From NCBI GenBank assembly GCA_023441125.1, contig JAEZQV010000395.1:1-15158 (forward strand): 15,158 nt of DNA, read 5' to 3'. Made by a program: the position numbers and the translations under genes. Positions 5,033 to 13,595 of the stretch are shown in pieces. This DNA comes from Bacillota bacterium (lineage in GTDB: Bacteria; Bacillota_C; Negativicutes; Sporomusales; Sporomusaceae). A model generated the notes under the pieces. That model ran no database searches and was not told the origin of the DNA. It saw only the letters and a program-made list of their open reading frames with translations. Every line of letters begins with the position of its first letter. Position 1 is the stretch's first letter.

Positions 5033-7117
5033 GTGGCATCTGTTTCGCATGTTACCATCAGAAAGAGGGTAGCCGTCCTTTTTCTTGTCATTTCGGTAAT
5101 TATGATGGGTTTGATTGGTCGCTTACTTTATCTCCAGTTTTATAAAAGTGCCTGGTTAGCAGAAAACGCTGTTGATCAACGTATCCGCGAAATTCCCGTT
5201 GAGGCTAAACGGGGCATTATTTATGATCGGCACGGCCGTGAACTTGCGGTAAGTGTCAGTACCGAATCGGTCTACGCTATACCTGCAGAAATAAAGGATA
5301 TAGAAGTAACAGCAGCCAAACTGGCTGCTATTTTGACATTAGACGAAAATAATCTTAAAAATAAATTAAAGAAACGGCAGGCTTTTGCCTGGATTAAGCG
5401 AAAAATTGATAGTGATACGGCCCGCCAGGTGCAAATGCTGAATCTGCCTGGGATCGGTCTCACCCAGGAGAGCCAGCGATATTACCCGAATGACAATTTG
5501 GCCGCCCATGTTCTTGGTTTTAACGGTATTGACAGCCAGGGACTGGATGGAGTGGAAATGACCTTTGACAGTTATTTAAAAGGACGTTCCGGCAGTATCG
5601 TCATTGAATATGATGCCCGGGGCCGGGAGATTCCGCAGGCATCTCACCGGTTTGTGCCGCCGGTCGAGGGGCAAAATATTTACCTTACGCTGGACCTGGT
5701 AATTCAGCAGATTGCCGAGCGTGAACTTGACAAGGTAATGAAAGAAACTCAGGCCAAAGCGGCTACTATTATTGCCATTGATACGCGTGATGGCGGTATT
5801 TTAGCGTTAGCTAACAGGCCTGATTACAATCCTAATAAATTTAGCGAGTTTTCGCCGAAATTATGGCGAAATATTGCTGTTTCCAATGCCTATGAGCCCG
5901 GTTCCACTTTCAAAATCATCACCACCTCGGCTGCAATGTCCGAGCATATTGTTACGCCTGATGAACGGTTTTATGATCCGGGGGAGGTGGAGGTTCAGGG
6001 CCGCAATATTCATTGCTGGAAGCAGGGCGGCCATGGCAGCCAGAGTTTTACCGAAGTAGTCCAAAATTCCTGTAATGTCGGTTTTGTCAATGTGGGTTTA
6101 CGGCTGGGGCGCGATCCCTTCTACCGCTATATTGACGCTTTTGGCTTCGGTCAGCCGACCAATGTGGATTTGCCGGGGGAGGCCAAGGGAATCACGATTG
6201 ACCGGACCAAGGCGACGCCTATCAATATTGCTACGATGTCTATCGGGCAAAGCATCGCTGTTACGCCGGTTCAACTGGTTACTGCCGTGGCGGCGGTAGC
6301 CAATGACGGAAAACTGCTCAGACCTCAGATTGTCAGGGAAGTCAGGGATAAATCCGGGCAGGTGATCAGAAGTTTTCAACCCGATGTTGTCAGGCAGGTG
6401 CTTGACACCTCGATAACCAAACAAGTTAAAGATATTTTGGAATCCGTTGTATCACAGGGTAGTGGCAAAAATGCCTATATTGAGGGATTTAAAATAGCGG
6501 GAAAAACGGGTACCGCCCAAAAGGTCGGTGCCGGCGGCTATCTGCCTGATAAATATGTAGCATCTTTTGTCGGCTTTGCGCCGGCTGATGATCCCCAGGT
6601 GGCGATGCTGGTTATTATTGACGAGCCTGTCGGGTTATACTATGGCGGGCAAATTGCGGCGCCGGTCTTTGGTGCGGTCATGAAAGACGTCTTACAGTAT
6701 CTGAAAGTCAACCCGCAGCCGGCAGCGGCCGTTAATCCGGGCAATAGCGAAACGCATATTCAGGTACCCAGTGTGATTAATCTAAGCATTCCGGAGGCCG
6801 TGAAGGAACTGGAGAAAGCAGGCCTGGTTGCCCGCGTTGAAGAATTTGGCGACCGGGTTGCCGATCAAATTCCCAAACCTGGCAGCCGTGTTCCCGCCGG
6901 TGGTGGCGTACTGCTTTACACCATGACCCCCAGATATACGTCAGGGGAAATCACTGTCCCGGATTTAACCGGCCGGACACTCCGGGAGGCTTCTGATGCG
7001 CTGGCTGAAATGGGGCTTGCTATCAGTCCGGTCGGCGCCGGCAAAGCAGTAAAACAAGATCCCGTGCCGGGCAGCAAGGTGACTGTGGGCACAAGCATCG
7101 TGACCTATTTTGAATAG
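5033..7117 (+). CDS. Class B penicillin-binding protein, SpoVD/FtsI-like, with two PASTA domains
   Basis: This transpeptidase crosslinks septal or spore-cortex peptidoglycan outside the membrane. The 694-residue protein has one N-terminal membrane anchor (about 11-36), a PBP-dimer domain (about 50-220, with 'RGIIYDRHGRELA'), and a transpeptidase domain with all three active-site motifs: S291TFK, S346CN and K491TG. Two PASTA domains follow (about 576-632 and 638-694), ending at the last residue. The tandem PASTA tail and length favour the SpoVD/Firmicutes class over proteobacterial FtsI. If this is the only such gene in the genome it would have to serve as the division PBP. The GTG start has GGGGGAG (5019-5025) 7 nt upstream. 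It is 24 nt after ftsL. Confidence 0.93.
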   Translation: MASVSHVTIRKRVAVLFLVISVIMMGLIGRLLYLQFYKSAWLAENAVDQRIREIPVEAKRGIIYDRHGRELAVSVSTESVYAIPAEIKDIEVTAAKLAAILTLDENNLKNKLKKRQAFAWIKRKIDSDTARQVQMLNLPGIGLTQESQRYYPNDNLAAHVLGFNGIDSQGLDGVEMTFDSYLKGRSGSIVIEYDARGREIPQASHRFVPPVEGQNIYLTLDLVIQQIAERELDKVMKETQAKAATIIAIDTRDGGILALANRPDYNPNKFSEFSPKLWRNIAVSNAYEPGSTFKIITTSAAMSEHIVTPDERFYDPGEVEVQGRNIHCWKQGGHGSQSFTEVVQNSCNVGFVNVGLRLGRDPFYRYIDAFGFGQPTNVDLPGEAKGITIDRTKATPINIATMSIGQSIAVTPVQLVTAVAAVANDGKLLRPQIVREVRDKSGQVIRSFQPDVVRQVLDTSITKQVKDILESVVSQGSGKNAYIEGFKIAGKTGTAQKVGAGGYLPDKYVASFVGFAPADDPQVAMLVIIDEPVGLYYGGQIAAPVFGAVMKDVLQYLKVNPQPAAAVNPGNSETHIQVPSVINLSIPEAVKELEKAGLVARVEEFGDRVADQIPKPGSRVPAGGGVLLYTMTPRYTSGEITVPDLTGRTLREASDALAEMGLAISPVGAGKAVKQDPVPGSKVTVGTSIVTYFE

Positions 7118-7199
7118 AGGCTTTAAAATATAAAATATTGGCAAGAATAAAAGAGAGTGCTAAGCGAATTTTTTTCGTATTTGGGCAGGAGGAGAAGTA

Positions 7200-8714
7200 A
7201 TGGCAAAGAATTTAGAACAATTAATGGCTTTTATGCCGCATTTTGTCATTCAGGGGCGGCTTGACCGGATAATTGCTGCAGTAGCTCATGATTCCCGGAA
7301 AGTATCTCCTGGTACCTTATTTTTTTGTTTAGCAGGTGCTCATGTTGATGGGCACGATTTTATTGCCACGGCTGTCCGTGGCGGTGCTGTTGCCGTGATT
7401 GTGGAAAAAGAGGTACCCCAGTTGGCTGACGTTGATGTTACCATTATCAAAGTCGACAATACACGGGCTGCTATGCAGGCCATAGTACCCTGTTTTTTTG
7501 ATTATCCGGGTCGCAAGCTAAGAATGATCGGGATAACCGGCACCAATGGCAAAACAACGACCACCTATTTACTACGCAGTATTTTCCGGGAAGCCGGACA
7601 CAAAGTCGGGTTGATTGGCACAATCCAAACGTTGATTGATGACAAAGTGCTGCCTGTAAAAAATACTACCCCGGATGTTATTGAACTGCAGAGTATACTG
7701 GCTGAAATGGTGCAAAGCGGGATGGAGTATGCGGTCATGGAGGTTTCGTCCCATGCCCTGGCTTTAAACCGCGTAGCCGGCTGTGAATTTGATGTCGGTG
7801 TTTTTACCAATATGACCCAGGATCATCTGGACTTTCACCAGACATTTGAAAACTATATTGCCGCAAAGGCCGAATTGTTCCGGCAGCTGAGCCATACTGA
7901 CAGCACCAAGGCCGGTAAGACGGCGGTGATTAACTTTGATGATCGGGCGGGGGCCATAATGGCACAGTACGCCGCTTGTCCGGTAATCAGCTATGCTGTA
8001 AACAAGGCAGCCGTTTTAACAGCGGCTCATGTTGCCGTTACATCGACTGGCACCAGTTTTCAGATAACCGGGCCGTTTGGTACAATGGCGTTAACGCTTA
8101 GCATTACCGGCATGTTCAATGTATATAATGTGCTGGCGGCCGTAGGCGCCGCTTTGGCGGAGGGAATCGAGCCGGCGGCCGTAAAGCGGGCCCTGGAAGG
8201 GTTTCACAGCGTGCCGGGACGGTTTGAACTTGTGTCGGCCGGCCAGCCGTTTACTGTTATTGTGGATTATGCCCATACGCCTGACGGCTTGGAGAATGTG
8301 CTTAGAACGGCCCAACAATTTGCCGCCGGTAAAATTATTGTAGTTTTTGGCTGTGGCGGGGACCGGGACCGCACCAAGCGTCCCATCATGGGAAACCTGG
8401 CTGCACAATATGGCGATATCGTAATTGCTACCTCTGACAATCCCCGCAGTGAAGAGCCGGAAAAAATTCTGGCAGATATTGAGGTCGGCATACAAGCAGC
8501 ATTAGCTGGCGGCGGCACCCCAAAACGGTATGAAGTAATTGCTGACCGGCGCCAAGCCATCGGCAAGGCGATTGCACTGGCCGAACCGCAGGATGTTGTG
8601 CTTATCGCCGGTAAGGGCCATGAAACCTATCAGATTCTAAACGACAAAACCATTGATTTTGACGACCGGCAAGTAGCCCGTGAAGTTATCGGGGAGATGA
8701 TAAAGAATGGCTGA
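7200..8714 (+). CDS. murE: UDP-MurNAc-L-Ala-D-Glu:meso-diaminopimelate ligase MurE
   Basis: MurE adds the third amino acid to the peptidoglycan stem peptide in the cytoplasm, using ATP. The 504-residue protein shows an N-terminal Mur domain (SRKVSPGTLFFCLAG), the ATP-binding P-loop ITGTNGKTTTT with Lys118, the central domain ('EVSSHALALNRV', 'FTNMTQDHLDFH'), and the C-terminal ligase domain with 'VDYAHTPDGLENVL', 'GCGGDRDRTKRP' and DNPR at 413-416. DNPR with its Arg is the meso-diaminopimelate recognition motif, so the wall should be meso-DAP type rather than lysine type. AGGAGG (7187-7192) lies 7 nt before the ATG. An 82-nt gap, the second largest of the cluster, separates it from the PBP gene. 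Its end overlaps murF by 8 nt. Confidence 0.96.
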   Translation: MAKNLEQLMAFMPHFVIQGRLDRIIAAVAHDSRKVSPGTLFFCLAGAHVDGHDFIATAVRGGAVAVIVEKEVPQLADVDVTIIKVDNTRAAMQAIVPCFFDYPGRKLRMIGITGTNGKTTTTYLLRSIFREAGHKVGLIGTIQTLIDDKVLPVKNTTPDVIELQSILAEMVQSGMEYAVMEVSSHALALNRVAGCEFDVGVFTNMTQDHLDFHQTFENYIAAKAELFRQLSHTDSTKAGKTAVINFDDRAGAIMAQYAACPVISYAVNKAAVLTAAHVAVTSTGTSFQITGPFGTMALTLSITGMFNVYNVLAAVGAALAEGIEPAAVKRALEGFHSVPGRFELVSAGQPFTVIVDYAHTPDGLENVLRTAQQFAAGKIIVVFGCGGDRDRTKRPIMGNLAAQYGDIVIATSDNPRSEEPEKILADIEVGIQAALAGGGTPKRYEVIADRRQAIGKAIALAEPQDVVLIAGKGHETYQILNDKTIDFDDRQVAREVIGEMIKNG

Positions 8715-10089
8715 TTTTAGTTTAACAGAAGTTCTCAAGGCTACCGGTGGCCGGCTGGCCGGTACTTTTGGCGGCAAATTGTTTAAAGGTGTCTCGACCG
8801 ATACCAGAACAATTCAACCCGGAAGCCTATTTATAGCTTTAGCGGGCGAGCGGTTTGACGGTCATGAATTTGCCGCCCAGGCAGCTGCTAAAGGCGCCGC
8901 CGGGGTCATTGTCAGCCGGCCTGTAGACGTGCCGGCTGGCATAGCTGTGATAGAGGTTCAAAACACGCGGACGGCACTGCAGGATTTAGCCAGATTTCAC
9001 CGGCAAAGATACACCATTCCGGTGGTTGCGGTTACCGGCTCGAACGGCAAAACCACAACCAAAGATATGGTTGCGGCCGTATTAGCCAGCAGGTTCAATG
9101 TTCTTAAAACTGAAGCGAATTTTAACAATGAGATTGGTTTGCCGCTTACACTGTTAAAACTGGCACCAAGTCATGACGTAGCCGTCGTGGAAATGGGCAT
9201 GCGGGCGCGGGGCGAGATTCAGGAACTGACAAAAATCGCTTTGCCCACAGTGGGCGTTGTCACCAATGTTGGCGAAACACATCTGGAACTGCTCGGTTCC
9301 ATTGAAAATATTGCGGCCGCCAAGGCTGAGCTTGTGGAGGCCATTGCTCAGGACGATCTGGTCGTTCTTAATGCCGATGACCCACGTGTATGTGCCATGC
9401 AGCAGAAAACGCAGGGACGGGTAGTGCTGTACGGGATGAATAAAGGCGCGTTTGTTTGGGCGGATAATATCAGAACAGGCGAAGCCGGTGAGCTAATAAC
9501 AGAGTTTGATTGCTGTAGCCCACGCGGTTCTTTTCACGTTGTTCTGCCGACCATCGGGCTGCATAATGTATATAATGCCCTGGCCGCTATCGCCGTTGGC
9601 TGGGAACTGGGCTTAAAGCCACGGGAGATTAGAGCCGGTATCGGTCTGTATGTGCCGGGCGCCATGCGGCTTGAAGTACAAAAATATGCTAAGTATACCG
9701 TTATTAATGATGTATATAATGCCAGTCCGTTATCCATGGCCGCGGCCCTTAGTGTCTTGAAGAATATTGCCAAGGGAGGCCGCCAGATTGCTGTACTGGG
9801 TGATATGCTGGAATTAGGCGATGCGGCGGTGGACGCCCACCGCCGGATTGGCCGGCAGGCTGCCGAGCAAGGCGTGGAAATTGTCCTGACAGTCGGCGAG
9901 TTAGCAAAACACGTGGCCGCCGCCGCCGGGGACCACGGTGTAAAACTTACCTACGCCTTTTCCGGCCATACGGAGGCAATTGAGGCTTTGCAGAATCTGC
10001 TAAAGCCGGGCGATTCTATCTTGCTGAAAGGCTCCCGCGGGATGAAGATGGAAAATATGTTGGCAGCATTTAAAGACCGATCGCTGTAG
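8707..10089 (+). CDS. murF: UDP-MurNAc-tripeptide:D-Ala-D-Ala ligase MurF
   Basis: MurF attaches the D-Ala-D-Ala dipeptide to complete the UDP-MurNAc-pentapeptide. The 460-residue protein is of normal size and has the N-terminal 'STDTRTIQPGSLFIALAGERFDGHEF' domain shared with MurE, the P-loop VTGSNGKTTTK with Lys115, the MurF-typical 'TEANFNNEIGLPLTLL', 'EMGMRARGEI', 'TNVGETHLELLGS', and in the C-terminal domain 'NDVYNASPLSM' and 'VLGDMLELG'. The ATG at 8707 overlaps the murE stop (8712-8714), with GGGGAG (8691-8696) 10 nt upstream, so the two are translationally coupled. mraY starts 25 nt after its TAG. Confidence 0.96.
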   Translation: MADFSLTEVLKATGGRLAGTFGGKLFKGVSTDTRTIQPGSLFIALAGERFDGHEFAAQAAAKGAAGVIVSRPVDVPAGIAVIEVQNTRTALQDLARFHRQRYTIPVVAVTGSNGKTTTKDMVAAVLASRFNVLKTEANFNNEIGLPLTLLKLAPSHDVAVVEMGMRARGEIQELTKIALPTVGVVTNVGETHLELLGSIENIAAAKAELVEAIAQDDLVVLNADDPRVCAMQQKTQGRVVLYGMNKGAFVWADNIRTGEAGELITEFDCCSPRGSFHVVLPTIGLHNVYNALAAIAVGWELGLKPREIRAGIGLYVPGAMRLEVQKYAKYTVINDVYNASPLSMAAALSVLKNIAKGGRQIAVLGDMLELGDAAVDAHRRIGRQAAEQGVEIVLTVGELAKHVAAAAGDHGVKLTYAFSGHTEAIEALQNLLKPGDSILLKGSRGMKMENMLAAFKDRSL

Positions 10090-10114
10090 CAGCGAGCCGA
10101 TACAGGAGGTTATC

Positions 10115-11089
10115 ATGCAGGAGTTGTTGTACGCGGCCGTAATGGCGTTTGCCATTGCCATTATCGCCGGACCCTTGATTATTCCTATGCTCAGGCGCTT
10201 GAAATTCGGGCAAAGCATCCGGGAAGAAGGCCCGGAACGCCATTATGCCAAAGCCGGCACTCCCACTATGGGGGGAATACTGATTTTACTGGCGCTTATC
10301 ATTCCGAGTCTGGTCTTTGCCGGCACAAACCCGGAAGTATTATTAGCATTATTTGTTACGTTAGGTCATGGCCTAATTGGCTTTTTGGATGACTTTATCA
10401 AGGTTGTGCTCAAGCGCTCACTTGGGCTGAAAGCCCGGCAAAAACTGCTGGGGCAAATACTCATGGCGCTGGCCCTGTCCTATATTGCCGGCATTTATTT
10501 TGGCCGTGGCACAGATTTATGGCTGCCGGTTGTAGGCGTTAATGTCGATCTGGGGGCGTTATACTATCTATTGATATTTCTTGTACTGGTTGGTACGACA
10601 AATGCAGTCAACCTCACCGACGGCCTGGATGGATTGGCGGCAGGCACCACGACGGTAGCGGCTCTGGCTTATGCCGTGATCTCACTCTATTTCGGCAAGC
10701 CGCATCTGGCTGTTTTTTGCGTAGCCTTAGCCGGCGCCTGTCTTGGCTTTTTACGGTACAATGCCTACCCGGCCAAAATTTTTATGGGCGACACCGGGTC
10801 GTTGGCCTTGGGCGGGGCTTTGGCGGCGGTAGCGGTAATGACCAAAACAGAATTTTTGCTGGTTATAGTTGGCGGTGTCTTTGTGATTGAAGCTTTGTCG
10901 GTAATCATTCAGGTAATTTCCTTTAAATCAACAGGCAAACGTGTTTTCAAAATGAGCCCTATCCACCATCACTTTGAATTGTCCGGCTGGACAGAAACCA
11001 AGGTAGTGACAGTATTCTGGCTGGCCGGTGCGCTGTTTGCCGCCGCAGCGCTGAGTATTTTGGCGGTTAGCAGGGCGGGAGGTATTTGA
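10115..11089 (+). CDS. mraY: Phospho-MurNAc-pentapeptide transferase MraY
   Basis: MraY transfers phospho-MurNAc-pentapeptide from UDP to undecaprenyl phosphate, making lipid I at the inner membrane face. The 324-residue polytopic protein (about ten membrane segments) shows 'HYAKAGTPTMGGI' near the N-terminus, the Asp92-Asp93 pair in 'GFLDDFIKV', 'NAVNLTDGLDGLAAG' with Asp169 and Asp172, 'FMGDTGSLALGG', and the HHH motif in 'MSPIHHHFELSGWTETKVV' that binds the uridine moiety. All conserved catalytic elements are present. AGGAGG (10104-10109) is 5 nt before the ATG. The stop is followed after 1 nt by murD. Confidence 0.97.
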   Translation: MQELLYAAVMAFAIAIIAGPLIIPMLRRLKFGQSIREEGPERHYAKAGTPTMGGILILLALIIPSLVFAGTNPEVLLALFVTLGHGLIGFLDDFIKVVLKRSLGLKARQKLLGQILMALALSYIAGIYFGRGTDLWLPVVGVNVDLGALYYLLIFLVLVGTTNAVNLTDGLDGLAAGTTTVAALAYAVISLYFGKPHLAVFCVALAGACLGFLRYNAYPAKIFMGDTGSLALGGALAAVAVMTKTEFLLVIVGGVFVIEALSVIIQVISFKSTGKRVFKMSPIHHHFELSGWTETKVVTVFWLAGALFAAAALSILAVSRAGGI

Positions 11090-11090
11090 C

Positions 11091-12458
11091 GTGAACAAAA
11101 AGACAGAGTTTAGTGCTAAAAGAATAGTGGTCTTAGGCGCCGGTGTCAGTGGCATCTCGGTGGCTTATATTTTGCAGCGGCTAGGCGCAGAGGTTACCCT
11201 GAGTGATGCTAAACCGGCCGATAAAATTGACAAGGATTTTTCCCAGTTGAAAGCAGCCGGTGTTGGTTTGGCCCTGGGGAACCAGACAGAAGCACTGCTC
11301 AATGATATAGATTATCTTGTGCTGTCACCGGGCATATCGATCTATATTCCGCTTGTTGCCAAAGCGCAGGAACGGGGCATTACCGTCATGAGTGAAGTTG
11401 AGGTAGCCTACCGTCTCTGTAAGGCACCCGTAATAGCGATAACCGGTACCAACGGCAAGACGACAACAACAACTTTGGCCGGCGAAATACTCAAGACTAC
11501 CGGCCGGCCGGTGGCTGTGGGCGGCAACATCGGCGCTGCCTTGTCTGAGCAGGCACTGACAGTTGCAGACACTGGCATTGTAGTGGCTGAAATATCCAGT
11601 TTTCAACTTGAAGGAGCCATTACTTTCCGGCCGCATATTGCCGCTATTTTAAATATTACGCCGGATCATCTGGACCGGCATCGCACCATGGCGATTTACC
11701 AGGCAATGAAAGAGCGGATATTTGCCAAGCAGCAGACCGAGGATTATCTGATTTTGAATTATGATGATCCGGCTGTGCGGCAGATGGCGGCGCGTGCCTC
11801 CGGCAAGGTAATGTATTTTAGCCGCCGTCAGCCGCTCAATGCCGGAATCTGTGTTGAAGATGACATGATCAGAGTAAAATGGGAAGGTCAGACTGTTGCT
11901 ATCTGCCGAGTAGCTGATATTAAAATTAAGGGCGGCCACAACGTCGAGAATGCGTTGGCGGCCTGCGCCATTGGCTACCTTGCGGGCGCAACTCCGGCCA
12001 ATATGGCTGAAGTGCTGAAAAGATTTCCGGGTGTCGAGCACCGGATTGAACCTGTTGCTGAGATTGCCGGCGTAGCTTATTTTAATGATTCCAAAGCCAC
12101 GAATCCGGAGTCTGCCATTAAGGCGCTGGAGGCGTTTGCCGGTCATATTATTCTAATTGCCGGCGGCAGAGATAAAAACACCGATTTGACCGAATTTATG
12201 ACGCTGGTTAAAGAGCGGGTGGATCATTTAATTTTGTTGGGCGAGGCGCAGCAGCGGTTTGCCGCGGCTGCTGCCGGGCAAGGCGTCCGGGCAATCCATA
12301 CGGTTGCTTCGTTTGACGAGGCCGTAACCCTGGCCCACAGGCTGGCCCGGCCGCCGCAGGTCGTTTTGTTATCGCCGGCTTGTGCCAGTTATGACATGTT
12401 TGACAATTATGAAGAACGGGGGAGAGTTTTCAAAAATCTGGTATGCCGGCTGGGTTAA
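11091..12458 (+). CDS. murD: UDP-MurNAc-L-Ala:D-Glu ligase MurD
   Basis: MurD adds D-glutamate to UDP-MurNAc-L-Ala. The 455-residue protein has an N-terminal Rossmann domain ('VVLGAGVSGISVAYIL', about 12-27), the P-loop 'ITGTNGKTTTTT' with Lys123, central-domain motifs 'AEISSFQLEG' and 'NITPDHLDRH', and C-terminal 'FPGVEHRIE', 'FNDSKATNPES', 'AGGRDKNTD' and 'LLSPACASYDMFDNYEERG'. The GTG start at 11091 lies 1 nt after the mraY stop, with GGAGG (11078-11082) inside the end of mraY, 8 nt upstream. All Mur ligase signatures are intact. The next gene begins 16 nt downstream. Confidence 0.96.
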   Translation: MNKKTEFSAKRIVVLGAGVSGISVAYILQRLGAEVTLSDAKPADKIDKDFSQLKAAGVGLALGNQTEALLNDIDYLVLSPGISIYIPLVAKAQERGITVMSEVEVAYRLCKAPVIAITGTNGKTTTTTLAGEILKTTGRPVAVGGNIGAALSEQALTVADTGIVVAEISSFQLEGAITFRPHIAAILNITPDHLDRHRTMAIYQAMKERIFAKQQTEDYLILNYDDPAVRQMAARASGKVMYFSRRQPLNAGICVEDDMIRVKWEGQTVAICRVADIKIKGGHNVENALAACAIGYLAGATPANMAEVLKRFPGVEHRIEPVAEIAGVAYFNDSKATNPESAIKALEAFAGHIILIAGGRDKNTDLTEFMTLVKERVDHLILLGEAQQRFAAAAAGQGVRAIHTVASFDEAVTLAHRLARPPQVVLLSPACASYDMFDNYEERGRVFKNLVCRLG

Positions 12459-12474
12459 TAAGGAGGGAAGCGGA

Positions 12475-13578
12475 GTGGTGGTCAAACCTAAGTCGCCCGA
12501 TTATGTCATTTTCTTTGCCATTATCGGCCTGTTGGGGTTTGGAATAGTAATGGTGTATAGTTCCAGTGCCGTTTCTGCGTATGTTAACTATAATGACAGC
12601 TACTATTTTTTGAAACGCCAAATCATCTGGGCCTCACTAGGAATAGTGGCCATGTTGCTGACCATGAATATGGATTACCATGTCTGGCGCAACCTGGCAA
12701 AGCCTGTTATGGTAGTCACGATTATCCTGTTGCTGCTTGTCCTGATACCCGGTCTGGGAAAAGTAGTAAATGGCGCGCGCCGCTGGCTGGGTTTTGGTTC
12801 GTACTACCTGCAGCCGTCCGAAATTGCCAAACTGTCGATGGTGCTTTTTACTGCCAATAGTCTGACTAATTCGCAGGCGAAACTTGGCAGCTTTATTAAG
12901 GGCGTTATGCCACAACTATTGATGCTGCTGCTGATTTTTGGCTTGATTTTAAAAGAGCCTGATCTGGGTACGGGGCTTGTTATCAGCGGCACCGTGTTTA
13001 TACTTTTATTTGCTGCCGGTGCCAAACTATCCCATCTGGGATCGCTGGGAGCCGCCGGCGTGGCCGGTATCATCGGCGCAATTATCGCCGAGCCCTACCG
13101 CTTGAAGCGACTGCTGGCCTTTAGCGACCCCTGGGCTGACCCGTTAAATAGCGGTTACCATATCATTCAATCGCTGTACGCCATTGGCTCCGGCGGTATA
13201 TTTGGCGTCGGGCTTGGCCGCAGCCGGGAAAAGTTTTTGTATTTACCGGAACCGCATACCGATTTTATCTTCGCCATTTTAGGCGAAGAACTGGGATTCA
13301 TTGGCACGGTCACGGTAATTATTTTATTCTTTTTATTTGCCTGGCGCGGTTTTAAAATAGCTATTTCGGCGCCGGATATTTATGGGAGTCTGCTGGCCGG
13401 CGGCGTAACCAGCATGATTGTCCTGCAGGCGCTTATGAACATCGCCGTAGTAACTGCTTCCATGCCGGTAACGGGAATCCCGTTGCCGTTCATCAGCTTT
13501 GGTGGATCGGCCCTGATTTTTACCATGGCAGGAGTGGGTATTCTGCTTAATGTTTCCCGGTATGTCAGCCTTAAATGA
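12475..13578 (+). CDS. SEDS-family peptidoglycan glycosyltransferase FtsW/SpoVE
   Basis: SEDS proteins polymerise lipid II into glycan strands together with a class B PBP. The 367-residue polytopic protein carries 'NGARRWLGFGSYYLQPSEIAKL', 'KEPDLGTGLVI', 'PEPHTDFIFAILGEELGFIG' with Asp263 (the position implicated as catalytic in FtsW/RodA), and 'MPVTGIPLPFISFGGSAL'. The frame runs upstream to an ATG at 12382 inside murD, but AGGAGG (12461-12466), in the intergenic gap, is 8 nt before the GTG at 12475, giving the usual family length. The position between murD and murG is that of ftsW or spoVE. Sequence alone does not separate the division protein from its sporulation paralogue, so no symbol is given. 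Confidence 0.93.
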   Translation: MVVKPKSPDYVIFFAIIGLLGFGIVMVYSSSAVSAYVNYNDSYYFLKRQIIWASLGIVAMLLTMNMDYHVWRNLAKPVMVVTIILLLLVLIPGLGKVVNGARRWLGFGSYYLQPSEIAKLSMVLFTANSLTNSQAKLGSFIKGVMPQLLMLLLIFGLILKEPDLGTGLVISGTVFILLFAAGAKLSHLGSLGAAGVAGIIGAIIAEPYRLKRLLAFSDPWADPLNSGYHIIQSLYAIGSGGIFGVGLGRSREKFLYLPEPHTDFIFAILGEELGFIGTVTVIILFFLFAWRGFKIAISAPDIYGSLLAGGVTSMIVLQALMNIAVVTASMPVTGIPLPFISFGGSALIFTMAGVGILLNVSRYVSLK

Positions 13579-13595
13579 ACGTAGGGGGCAATCAG

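Noticed and set aside
7118..7199. Internal promoter or terminator in the AT-rich gap before murE
   Set aside because: TTGGCA at 7138 has only TAAGCG at the right distance, TATAAA at 7129 has no -35, and CGAA/TTCG around 7164-7176 is too short a stem to trust.
11649..12146. Long minus-strand open frame inside murD, and similar ones inside murE, murF and murG
   Set aside because: They are antisense shadows of strongly conserved Mur genes with no ribosome site or recognisable domain.
12382..12474. Upstream ATG extension of the FtsW/SpoVE frame
   Set aside because: It is inside the murD C-terminus, has no ribosome site, and the extra residues do not look like the family; AGGAGG at 12461 points to GTG 12475.
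13575..13595. ATG overlapping the ftsW/spoVE stop as murG start
   Set aside because: No ribosome site at a usable distance; the GGGGG run and the family N-terminus fit ATG 13596.
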